Part shown: in pieces, positions 8,193 to 14,960 of the stretch
How the letters are laid out: each line of letters begins with the position of its first letter
Numbering within the stretch: the stretch's first letter is position 1
From: an uncultured Collinsella sp.
GTDB lineage: Bacteria; Actinomycetota; Coriobacteriia; Coriobacteriales; Coriobacteriaceae
Direction: 5' to 3'
NCBI GenBank assembly: GCA_900550205.1
Contig: URRJ01000025.1
Span: 1 to 17,460, forward strand
Length of the DNA: 17,460 nt
Notes under the pieces: model-generated
Told to the model about the DNA's origin: nothing
Seen by the model: only the letters and a program-made list of their open reading frames with translations
Database searches by the model: none
Position numbers and translations under genes: made by a program

Positions 8193-10048
8193 TGGCAGAC
8201 GAGACCAAGACTCAGATTCCCAAGCCCACCCGCCAGCGTGGTCCCATGGGCCGCATGGGCGGCATGCGTCGCGGCGAAAAGGCCAAGGACTTTAAGGGCA
8301 CCATGAGGCAGCTGCTCGGCTATATCGGCCAGCACAAGATTGCCGTGTTTGCCGCCGTCGCCTTTGCCGTGTGCTCGGTCATCTTTAACATTGTGGGACC
8401 CAAGGTGCTCGGCCAGGTTACGACCAAGCTGTTCGAAGGCCTGGTTGCCAAAGTCAACGGTACCGGCGATGTCGACTTTAACTGGATCGCCAAGACGCTC
8501 GGCTTTTTGCTCTGCCTGTACCTGGCGAGCTCTATCTGCAGCCTCATCCAGGGCTGGCTCATGACCGGCGTCACGCAAAAGATCTGCTACCGCATGCGCA
8601 AGGAGATCGCCGCCAAGATTGCCGTCGTGCCGATGAGCTACTTTAACGGTCACAGCAAGGGCGATGTGCTCAGCCGCATCACCAACGACGTCGATACGCT
8701 CGGCCAGTCGCTCAACCAGAGCGTGACGCAGCTCATCACGTCGGTGACGCAGATTATCGGCGTGCTCGTCATGATGCTTTCGATCAGCCTGCCGCTTACC
8801 GGCGTCACCGTGCTCACGCTGCCGGCCGCCGCGATTATCTTGACCGTAATGATTCACTTCTCGCAGCCGTACTTCCGCGAGCAACAGCAGGTTCTGGGCG
8901 CCGTCAACGGCATTATCGAGGAGGACTTTGCCGGCCAGAACGTCATTCAGGTGTTCGACCGCGCCGAGGCCTCGATCGAAGAGTTCGACCGTCAAAACGA
9001 CCGTCTCTTTATTAGTGGCTGGCGCTCGCAGTTCCTGTCGGGCCTGATGATGCCGCTTATGAGCCTGGTGGGCAACATGGGCTACGTGGGCGTCGTCGTG
9101 GTGGGCGCACAGCTCGCGCTGACCGGCAATGCCACGCCCGGCGACATCCAGAGCTTTATCCAGTACGTTCGCAACTTTACGCAGCCCGTGCAGCAACTGG
9201 GCAACGTGAGCAACACGATGCAGTCGATGGCTGCCGCCACCGAGCGCGTCTTTGAGTTCCTGGCCGCGCCCGAGGAGGAGCAGAAGGCCGACGCGCAGAT
9301 TCCCGAAAAGCGCCCCGGCCACGTGGAGTTTGACCATGTCAAGTTTGGCTACACGCCCGACAAGACCATCATCCACGACTTTAGCTGCGAGGCGCAGCCC
9401 GGCCAGACCATCGCCATCGTCGGTCCCACCGGCGCCGGCAAGACCACGCTCATCAAGCTGCTGCAGCGCTTCTACGATGTGGACGGCGGTTCGCTGCGCG
9501 TCGAGGGTGTCGACGTGCGAGACTGGGACCGCGCGGCGCTGCGCGGCGAGTTTGCCATGGTGCTGCAGGACACCTGGCTGTTTAACGGTACCATCCGCGA
9601 GAACATCCGCTACGGACGCCCCGATGCGACCGACGCCGAGGTTGAGGCCGCTGCGCGCGCCGCACGATGCGACCACTTTATCCATACGCTCGCCGGCGGC
9701 TACGACTTTATGATCAACGAGGAGGGCACTAACCTGTCGCAGGGTCAGCGCCAGCTCGTGACCATCGCCCGTGCCATTTTGGCCGACCGCCCGGCGCTGA
9801 TTCTGGACGAGGCGACCTCCAACGTCGATACCCGCACCGAGGAGCTCATCCAGCGCGCCATGGATGCGCTGATGCAGGGCCGTACCAGCTTTGTTATCGC
9901 GCACCGCCTGTCCACGATCCGCAACGCCGACGTAATCTTGGTGATCCGCGACGGCGACATCGTCGAGAAGGGCACACACGACGAGCTGCTCGCCCAAGGA
10001 GGCTTCTACGCCGACCTGTACAACTCGCAGTTCGACGAGGCGGCGTAG
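8192..10048 (+). CDS. ABC exporter half-transporter, catalytic subunit
   Basis: This 618-residue half-transporter has a basic N-terminal tail, six membrane helices in about residues 45-330 and a C-terminal ATPase domain. Walker A is GPTGAGKTT (411-419), the signature NLSQGQ (514-519), Walker B ILDEATSNVD with catalytic E540, and the H-loop H571 in IAHRLSTI. Its catalytic residues are complete, but its signature reads LSQGQ instead of LSGGQ. Paired with the preceding subunit this predicts one working ATP site (E540 here with the VSGGQ of the partner) and one degenerate site (D694 of the partner with LSQGQ here). This is the pattern of asymmetric heterodimeric exporters. ATG overlaps the upstream stop (TAATG). 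It is the last gene of the marR operon and is followed by a strong terminator. Confidence 0.94.
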   Translation: MADETKTQIPKPTRQRGPMGRMGGMRRGEKAKDFKGTMRQLLGYIGQHKIAVFAAVAFAVCSVIFNIVGPKVLGQVTTKLFEGLVAKVNGTGDVDFNWIAKTLGFLLCLYLASSICSLIQGWLMTGVTQKICYRMRKEIAAKIAVVPMSYFNGHSKGDVLSRITNDVDTLGQSLNQSVTQLITSVTQIIGVLVMMLSISLPLTGVTVLTLPAAAIILTVMIHFSQPYFREQQQVLGAVNGIIEEDFAGQNVIQVFDRAEASIEEFDRQNDRLFISGWRSQFLSGLMMPLMSLVGNMGYVGVVVVGAQLALTGNATPGDIQSFIQYVRNFTQPVQQLGNVSNTMQSMAAATERVFEFLAAPEEEQKADAQIPEKRPGHVEFDHVKFGYTPDKTIIHDFSCEAQPGQTIAIVGPTGAGKTTLIKLLQRFYDVDGGSLRVEGVDVRDWDRAALRGEFAMVLQDTWLFNGTIRENIRYGRPDATDAEVEAAARAARCDHFIHTLAGGYDFMINEEGTNLSQGQRQLVTIARAILADRPALILDEATSNVDTRTEELIQRAMDALMQGRTSFVIAHRLSTIRNADVILVIRDGDIVEKGTHDELLAQGGFYADLYNSQFDEAA

Positions 10049-10081
10049 ATTCGGCCGCAGGGAACGAATGACGCCCGAGAA

Positions 10082-10119
10082 CGGGGGCGCAGGACAACCT
10101 GCGCCCCCGCTTTTATTTT
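10082..10119 (+). terminator. Rho-independent terminator of the marR-ABC operon
   Basis: A 12-bp GC-rich stem (10082-10093 with 10098-10109) has an ACAA loop and is followed by CTTTTATTTT. It is 33 bp after the stop codon of the second ABC subunit. This is the most canonical terminator in the window. Confidence 0.93.
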
Positions 10120-10218
10120 GCGGCCCTCGAACCGCCTCCCCCTGGGACCTGATTGACAGCCCCTTCCAAGCAACGTGGCATCATTCCATTCCAGGTCCAG
10201 CTGACGTTTCCCCAGATA

Positions 10219-10256
10219 AAACCTGCCAAAATAAACCTGTCCTTTTTGGCAGGTTT
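10219..10256. promoter_or_regulatory. 13-bp inverted repeat upstream of the aroG promoter
   Basis: AAACCTGCCAAAA (10219-10231) is an exact inverted match of 10244-10256 with a 12-base loop. The loop contains a second AAACCTG (10233-10239), which could pair with the same right arm, so two folds compete. It lies 16 bp before the aroG -35 box, so it is either an operator for a DNA-binding regulator or part of a longer leader from an upstream start. No T-run follows on the + strand. Confidence 0.5.
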
Positions 10257-10271
10257 CGGGGTGACAAGGGC

Positions 10272-10300
10272 TTGCACTTTAGCGTGCGACAGCGGATAAT
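10272..10300 (+). promoter_or_regulatory. aroG sigma-70-type promoter
   Basis: TTGCAC (10272-10277) and GATAAT (10295-10300) are separated by exactly 17 bases, five of six matches to each consensus or close to it. The transcript would start near 10307, giving a leader of about 48 bases before the aroG ATG. Confidence 0.72.
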
Positions 10301-10322
10301 GCCGAGCATTCGACAATCCGCT
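10291..10322 (+). promoter_or_regulatory. Inverted repeat over the aroG -10 box and start site
   Basis: AGCGGAT (10291-10297) pairs with ATCCGCT (10316-10322), and inside it AATGC (10298-10302) pairs with GCATT (10306-10310), leaving a five-base bulge. The symmetric sequence covers the -10 box and predicted start point, which is a usual place for a repressor operator. An aromatic amino acid regulator would be natural but is not shown. Confidence 0.45.
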
Positions 10323-10354
10323 TATTGCTCTTTCTGTAGATTGAGGAGGCCCCT

Positions 10355-11386
10355 ATGGCCATGGAATTCAAACGCAGGCTGCCGATCCCCATGGAGATCC
10401 GCGAGGAAATGCCGCTTTCAGCCGAGCTTACCGCCAAAAAGCAGGCATTTGACGCCGAGGTCGCCAAAGTCTTCACCGGCGAGGACGCACGCAAGGTGCT
10501 CATCATCGGCCCGTGCTCTGCCGACCGCGAGGACTCGGTACTTGAGTACATGAATCGTCTGGCCAAGACCGCCGAGGAGGTCAAGGACAAGCTCGTCATC
10601 ATTCCGCGCGTCTACACCAATAAGCCGCGTACCAAGGGCACCGGTTACAAGGGCCTGCTGCACAACCCCAACCCCGAGGCTCCCGACGACCTACTCGAGG
10701 GCGTCAAGGCCATCCGCCATATGCACCTGCGCGTTATTGAGGAAACGGGCTTCTTTACCGCCGACGAGATGCTTTATCCGTCCAACTACCAGTACCTCGT
10801 TGACCTGCTGAGCTATGTTGCCGTGGGCGCACGCTCGGTCGAGAACCAGGAGCATCGCCTGGTGTCGAGCGGCATTTCGGTGCCCGTCGGCATGAAGAAT
10901 CCCACTGCCGGCTCTACCACCGTTATGCTCAACTCCATTTACGCCGCGCAGGCGCACCAGAGCTTCATCTTCCGCAACTGGGAGGTCGAGTGCGACGGCA
11001 ACCCGCTTGCGCACGCTGTCATGCGCGGCTACATCGGCCTCGACGGTCGCACCTACCCCAATTACCACTACGAGCACCTGGAGCGCCTGGCCGAGCGCTA
11101 TACCGAGCACGCCGGCTATGCCAATCCGGCAGCGGTCATCGACTGCAACCACGACAACTCGGGCAAGCGTCCGCTGGAGCAGTATCGCATTTGCAAGGAG
11201 GTGCTCGACAGCTGCCGCCGCAACGAGTCAATCTCCAAGCTGGTCAAGGGCTTTATGATCGAGTCCTACCTGGAGGATGGCAACCAGCCGGTCGACGGCG
11301 GCGTCTTTGGTAAGTCGATCACCGACCCGTGCCTGGGCTGGGAAAAGACCGACTACCTCATCCACGAGATCGCGGAACGTATTTAG
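10355..11386 (+). CDS. aroG: 3-deoxy-7-phosphoheptulonate (DAHP) synthase, type I
   Basis: This enzyme joins phosphoenolpyruvate and erythrose 4-phosphate, the first step of the shikimate pathway to aromatic amino acids. At 343 residues it matches the AroF/G/H class (about 350). Signatures are IIGPCSADRED (about residues 49-59), the PEP-binding KPRTKGTGYKG (about 89-99), GARSVENQEHR, VGMKNPTAGS, the metal-site region DCNHDNSGK near 263-271, and the C-terminal ESYLEDGNQ and GKSITDPCLGWE. AGGAGG (10344-10349) is five bases before the ATG at 10355; a second ATG at 10361 is possible. It stands alone with its own promoter. The paralogue type and which amino acid inhibits it cannot be told from sequence alone. 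The stop codon overlaps the start of a structured repeat. Confidence 0.93.
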   Translation: MAMEFKRRLPIPMEIREEMPLSAELTAKKQAFDAEVAKVFTGEDARKVLIIGPCSADREDSVLEYMNRLAKTAEEVKDKLVIIPRVYTNKPRTKGTGYKGLLHNPNPEAPDDLLEGVKAIRHMHLRVIEETGFFTADEMLYPSNYQYLVDLLSYVAVGARSVENQEHRLVSSGISVPVGMKNPTAGSTTVMLNSIYAAQAHQSFIFRNWEVECDGNPLAHAVMRGYIGLDGRTYPNYHYEHLERLAERYTEHAGYANPAAVIDCNHDNSGKRPLEQYRICKEVLDSCRRNESISKLVKGFMIESYLEDGNQPVDGGVFGKSITDPCLGWEKTDYLIHEIAERI

Positions 11387-11555
11387 TTACGCGGTTTTAC
11401 CAAGCCGCGTAACGACTCGACGCTGCAAACCCGCCAGAACGGCAATCTGCCTTTCAGCTTCGACGGCATTGACCAAAAGGTCAATGCCGCCTCGCTTCAA
11501 GGCACCTTGCTCGCTCTGGCGGGTTTTCGCTGACGTTTTTCGACCTGCATCGTTG
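11386..11555 (+). repeat. Structured intergenic element, copy 1 (3' end of aroG)
   Basis: This element has four helices. Hairpin A is GTTACGCGG (11386-11394) with CCGCGTAAC (11405-11413). Closing stem B is AAACCCGCCAGA (11427-11438) with 11515-11526, 12 exact pairs. Stem D is TGCCTT (11448-11453) with AAGGCA (11499-11504). Hairpin C is 11464-11474 with 11479-11489 around AAAA. Blocks shared with copy 2 are CTCGACGCTGC, CGGCAATCTG, CACCTTGCTCG, TCGCTGAC and ACCTGC. It starts on the last base of the aroG stop codon. With copy 3 it fills the gap between aroG and the convergent aguA, where it may act as a 3'-end or terminator structure. It might also be a dispersed mobile repeat or a structured RNA. 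Confidence 0.82.
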
Positions 11556-11622
11556 CCAGGGTTGGCACCAATGACTAATGCGGTAACAAGCTACGTCAGT
11601 CCGCTTGACCGGCTGGGTTTCT

Positions 11623-11706
11623 GAGGTGCGGCAGATTCCCGTGAAAGAGGTGCGCCGCGTACTTTGGGTACGCAAGCGACGAATGAACGGGAAGGTGCCG
11701 TGCCTC
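11623..11706 (-). repeat. Structured intergenic element, copy 3, reversed and rearranged (3' end of aguA)
   Basis: Read on the - strand, the centre from about 11688 to 11641 (TTCATTCGTCG, hairpin GCGTAC/GTACGC at 11657-11673, CCTCTTTCACG) closely matches the centre of copy 2. Stem D is TTCCCGT (11636-11642) with ACGGGAA (11687-11693). The outer stem is 11623-11633 with 11696-11706, 11 pairs of which two are wobbles. The ACCTT and AATCTGCC blocks appear on the opposite sides of the stem compared with copies 1 and 2, and hairpin A is absent. It begins 14 bases after the aguA stop codon. Confidence 0.62.
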
Positions 11707-11720
11707 GGGAAGACAGACAG

Positions 11721-12926
11721 TTACGCCGAGGGTTCCTGCTGCGTAATGCAGTGGATATTTCCACCGCCGAAGACGACCTGCTCGGACTGAACGCCGACGC
11801 ACTTGTAGACGCCCTCGCCCCAGACCTCGTCGTAGATCTTCTGGAGCGTGTCAACGGCAAGCTGGTCGTTCTCGTCGCCGTACTGCGGGACGATAACGCC
11901 GTGGTTGGTGACCAGGTAGTTCATGTAGGAGGCGATCAGCGGCTCATCGGCGACGCGCGGCTCGGCGTTCTCGTCGGCGTCGATGGTGTCGCAGGAAGTC
12001 TGGTCCATGAACAGCGGGTTCACGGGCATGCAGAGCTTGTAGACCTTCATCTTGCGGCCCTTGGCGTCAACGGCGTTGGAGAGGGTCTCGTAGATGGCGT
12101 GGCACTGCTCGTAGAACGGATACTCGGGATCGTCAGTCCAGATGCAGGCCATGACGCCCGGAGCGATGAATGTGGCGACATCATCGATGTGACCGTTGGT
12201 CTCCTCGGGGTCGATGCCCTCCTTGACCCAGATGACCTTCTCGACACCCAGGTAATCCTTGAGGTGCTCGTCCATATAGGCGCGAAGTTCCTCGCTCCAG
12301 GGCTCGAACTTCCTCTTGAACTTGGGCCAGATGGACTCGGAATCCTCTTCCTCCTCCAGAACCGCAGAGCAGGTGCGGCCCGGGGAAAGCAGGCACTGGT
12401 CGGTCACGACCACGGTGCCCTCGCCGTCGACGGTGATGGAACCGCCCTCGAGGATCATGTCATCGGGACGATAACGACGACAGCCGGAAAGCTCAGCCAT
12501 CTTAAGGGCGATCTGCTCGTCCTTGTCCCACGGGAAGTACAGGCCGTCGACAAGACCGCCATAAGCGTTGAAGTGCCAGTGGTTGGCGCGCTTATCGCCC
12601 TTGCCGTTGATAACAAAAGTGGCAGCGGTGTCGCGGAACCAAGCGTCGTCGGTGGTCATCTCGATAACGGTAACGTTCTCGTCTTCCTCAAAGACGGCCT
12701 TGCAGTTGGCGTAGTCGGCCTGATTGACGCATATGGTAACCGGAGTGAACTCGGCAATAGCGCGAGCGATGGCGGCATACTGCTTCTGAGCCGGCTTGGC
12801 GCCATGGGCCCAGGTATCGGTGCGATGGGGCCAGCCCATCCACACGCGATCCTGCGGAGCGAACTCAGCAGGCATAAAGTAGCCGTCGGCCTTAGGGGTG
12901 GACTCGGACTCGGTGATCGTACGCAT
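11721..12926 (-). CDS. aguA: Agmatine deiminase
   Basis: This 401-residue enzyme hydrolyses agmatine to N-carbamoylputrescine and ammonia. It belongs to the guanidino-modifying (peptidylarginine deiminase-type) fold. Catalytic elements are R98-D99 in AWFRDT, the LEGGS motif at 159-163, H246-x-D248 in NGHIDD and the nucleophile C393 in GGGNIHC. It is a little longer than typical AguA (about 370), partly from an acidic-basic insertion near residues 187-215. The start at 12924-12926 is chosen because GGAGG lies about eight bases upstream and the family match begins soon after; a longer open frame to 13091 adds an arginine-rich stretch with no family match. The permease gene upstream on the same strand fits agmatine uptake. 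Carbamoyltransferase (aguB) and carbamate kinase (aguC) are not in the window. Confidence 0.93.
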   Translation of the reverse strand: MRTITESESTPKADGYFMPAEFAPQDRVWMGWPHRTDTWAHGAKPAQKQYAAIARAIAEFTPVTICVNQADYANCKAVFEEDENVTVIEMTTDDAWFRDTAATFVINGKGDKRANHWHFNAYGGLVDGLYFPWDKDEQIALKMAELSGCRRYRPDDMILEGGSITVDGEGTVVVTDQCLLSPGRTCSAVLEEEEDSESIWPKFKRKFEPWSEELRAYMDEHLKDYLGVEKVIWVKEGIDPEETNGHIDDVATFIAPGVMACIWTDDPEYPFYEQCHAIYETLSNAVDAKGRKMKVYKLCMPVNPLFMDQTSCDTIDADENAEPRVADEPLIASYMNYLVTNHGVIVPQYGDENDQLAVDTLQKIYDEVWGEGVYKCVGVQSEQVVFGGGNIHCITQQEPSA

Positions 12927-13211
12927 AAGATTTCCTCCAAATCGAACGATCGCTTGCTGCAGGCGGGTTACCCGCAGCCTAAAACCAAGAGGTGGCGGAC
13001 GCCCGTTCCCCGGCAAAGGTCGGGGCGCCCGGCGCCGGTTTTCACGGAGTCGCACCGGCAAGCGACGACGTAACCTGGCGCGCGGAGACAAAACGCACGA
13101 AGGATACGGAAGAGAGATTGGGGCGGGCGGTGGTTACCAGAGCTATCGTTCACACCCACCCCGGGGAATGGTCAAGTAGCGAGGAGGGTTGGAGCCCCGA
13201 ATCCGGGTGCT
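12927..13211 (-). other. GC-rich 285-bp gap between permease and aguA
   Basis: No gene is seen. It has GC-rich inverted repeats, for example GCGGG-TTA-CCCGC at 12963-12975 and GCCGGT (13034-13039) with ACCGGC (13054-13059). These could form a structured aguA leader or an intercistronic region. No clear promoter or T-run terminator is seen, so whether permease and aguA share a transcript is open. Confidence 0.4.
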
Positions 13212-14651
13212 CTAGTCCCCTTCGGCCTCGGCGGCCTCCTCAGCGAGACGCTGAGCAGCCAGCTCGGGGGTGAGACCCTTGTACTCGGTCTCGCGACCCT
13301 TAGCACTGACGACGCGGACAACCTCGCCAATAAGCAAAAGCACGATGAAGATAACGATCATCGGGACCTTATCGCCAATCTCATCGACAGAGAACGGAAT
13401 CAGCGTTGCAACGATAGCCAGAATCAGCTCGATGCAGGGAATAGCCAGCATGACCTTCATCATGGCACCCTTAAACGGGAACGTGAAGATGCGCTCGCGG
13501 TTCGGGTCGTTCTTGCGAAGGTTGAGGAACGCCGGGAACATCGGGATATAAGTGAGCAGCAGAAAGACGACGGAGGTGCCGAAGAGCATCCAGAAAACAC
13601 CGTTGGAGATGGCGTCAATGGGAACCAGCTGCAGGCACAGCACCAGGGAGGCAACGATGGCGTTGACCAGGTTGGCGCCGTTGGGCATATCGTCATCCGA
13701 GATCATCGAGGCAAAGACCTTGGGCATGTTGCCGTGCTCGGCAGCGTAGCGAGCAACGGAGTTGACACCAAAGGACCAAGCAGCCATGTTGGCAAACAGG
13801 GTGATCAGGAAGGCAATGCAGATGACCTTGAAGATCATGGAGTCGCCCACCATGGTCTGGACAGCATAGATCATGCCGTAGTCGGGATCGATGGAATCGG
13901 CCGGCACCGCAGCGCCGATGCCAAAGCCAGCGAACAGATAGATCACGGCGATAGACAGGCCGCCGACGATGATAGCCTTGGGGATATCGCGAGCGGGATC
14001 GGCCATATCGTCGGTCATGGTGCAGATGACCTCGAAGCCCATGAAGTTAAAGATGATGATCGACAGGTAGCCGAGAGCGTTGGTGTTGGTAAGCTCGGGC
14101 AGGAAGGTGGCAGCGGACATGTCGTTCGCAAAACCGTTCTCCATGGCATACCAAATGCCCAGAGCGCCGACGATAACGGCAACGGCGACCTTGACGATGG
14201 CGCCGCCGTTCAGGACCCACTCGGAGTCGGCCGCCTTGGAGCGGCCCATGAGGTAGACGATCCACACAAAGGCAAGATCGATACCCAACTTGGCGATCAG
14301 ATTGAACTCGACGCCAAAGACCATGCCCAGAATGTCGGGGAACATGGTAGCCAGCGAGGCGATCCACAGCGGGTAGTTAACCCAGTAGTAGTACGAGATG
14401 CGGGCGCCCCACTTGTCGCCCAGGCCATCACGTACCCAGTCGTAAATGCCGCCCTCGCCGTCATAGGTGGTGCCGAGCTCGGCAACGACCATGCCATAAG
14501 GGAGCAGGAAGGTCAGGATCAGGAAGATCCACCAGAAGAACTGCTGGTTGCCAATGGCAGCAGCGGGAGCGGCGGCCTCGCAAACGAAGACGACGCAGAT
14601 GATGGTCGAAATGACCGTCAAGAAGGAAAGCTTCTTCTTTCCGTCGCTCAT
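13212..14651 (-). CDS. APC-family amino acid/polyamine antiporter, probably agmatine/putrescine
   Basis: This 479-residue membrane protein has about twelve hydrophobic helices and the typical start of the amino acid-polyamine-organocation family (FLTVISTIICVVFVCEAAAPAAAIG). It also has the TTYDGEGGIYDWVRDGLG loop near residues 62-80 and FNFMGFEVICTMTDDMADPARDIPKA near 200-225, a conserved APC feature. The C-terminus is a short acidic cytoplasmic tail. Location next to aguA points to an AguD-like exchanger that imports agmatine and exports putrescine; the substrate is inferred from context only. It could instead carry glutamate/GABA-like substrates, since these antiporters look alike. AAGGAG is six bases from the ATG. 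A CTTAA-GATA-TTAAG palindrome lies about 40 bp upstream. Confidence 0.85.
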   Translation of the reverse strand: MSDGKKKLSFLTVISTIICVVFVCEAAAPAAAIGNQQFFWWIFLILTFLLPYGMVVAELGTTYDGEGGIYDWVRDGLGDKWGARISYYYWVNYPLWIASLATMFPDILGMVFGVEFNLIAKLGIDLAFVWIVYLMGRSKAADSEWVLNGGAIVKVAVAVIVGALGIWYAMENGFANDMSAATFLPELTNTNALGYLSIIIFNFMGFEVICTMTDDMADPARDIPKAIIVGGLSIAVIYLFAGFGIGAAVPADSIDPDYGMIYAVQTMVGDSMIFKVICIAFLITLFANMAAWSFGVNSVARYAAEHGNMPKVFASMISDDDMPNGANLVNAIVASLVLCLQLVPIDAISNGVFWMLFGTSVVFLLLTYIPMFPAFLNLRKNDPNRERIFTFPFKGAMMKVMLAIPCIELILAIVATLIPFSVDEIGDKVPMIVIFIVLLLIGEVVRVVSAKGRETEYKGLTPELAAQRLAEEAAEAEGD

Positions 14652-14689
14652 GATGAGCTCCTTCGCTCAGTCTTGGACAAATCGAGACC

Positions 14690-14703
14690 CTTAAGATATT
14701 AAG
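14690..14703 (-). promoter_or_regulatory. CTTAA-N4-TTAAG palindrome upstream of the permease
   Basis: CTTAA (14690-14694) and TTAAG (14699-14703) form an exact inverted repeat in an AT-rich patch 39 bp before the permease start. The - strand reads TAATAT here, a possible -10 box, but no good -35 is found. It is a possible operator; no regulator is identified. Confidence 0.35.
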
Positions 14704-14777
14704 ACAATTGCCAAGCCTCGGTGAGCGGGCGACAGGAGACGAGCATCCGCCGCCCGCAAACGCGCTTCTACGATGAA

Positions 14778-14948
14778 GTTACGCGGTTATGCCAAACCGC
14801 GTAACGGCTCGACGCTGCAAGCGCCCCTAGGCGGCAATCTGACGTTCAATCGTCGGTCGCGTACCGAAGTACGCTTCCCTCCTCTTTCACGTCACCTTGC
14901 TCGTCTAGGGGCGCTTTCGCTGACTTATGCTCAACCTGCGATTGTTTT
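14778..14948 (+). repeat. Structured intergenic element, copy 2
   Basis: This copy has the same order as copy 1. Hairpin A is GTTACGCGGTT (14778-14788) with AACCGCGTAAC (14795-14805). Stem B is AAGCGCCCCTAG (14819-14830) with CTAGGGGCGCTT (14905-14916), 12 exact pairs. Stem D is TGACGT (14840-14845) with ACGTCA (14889-14894). Hairpin C is GCGTAC-CGAA-GTACGC (14859-14874). Stem B differs from copy 1 at six positions, all compensated, and stem D at two, both compensated. It ends 12 bases from the stop of the - strand permease at 14961 but is in the opposite orientation. It fills most of the 309-bp gap between the two - strand genes. Confidence 0.82.
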
Positions 14949-14960
14949 GCTTTGAGTCGG

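Noticed and set aside
8189..9997. 602-codon open frame antisense to the second ABC subunit
   Set aside because: It lies opposite a certain gene and shows no domain.
13034..13060. Cobalamin riboswitch-like string on the - strand (GGTGCGACTCC)
   Set aside because: The short string resembles one conserved block, but the other blocks of the riboswitch are absent and the downstream gene has no link to B12.
11664..13073. 469-codon open frame antisense to aguA
   Set aside because: The aguA product has complete catalytic motifs on the other strand, and this frame only mirrors it.
14773..14955. 60-codon open frame over repeat copy 2
   Set aside because: A similar frame can be traced through copy 1, but there it has no start codon after the aroG stop and diverges in length. 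The compensated base pairs argue that structure rather than protein is conserved.
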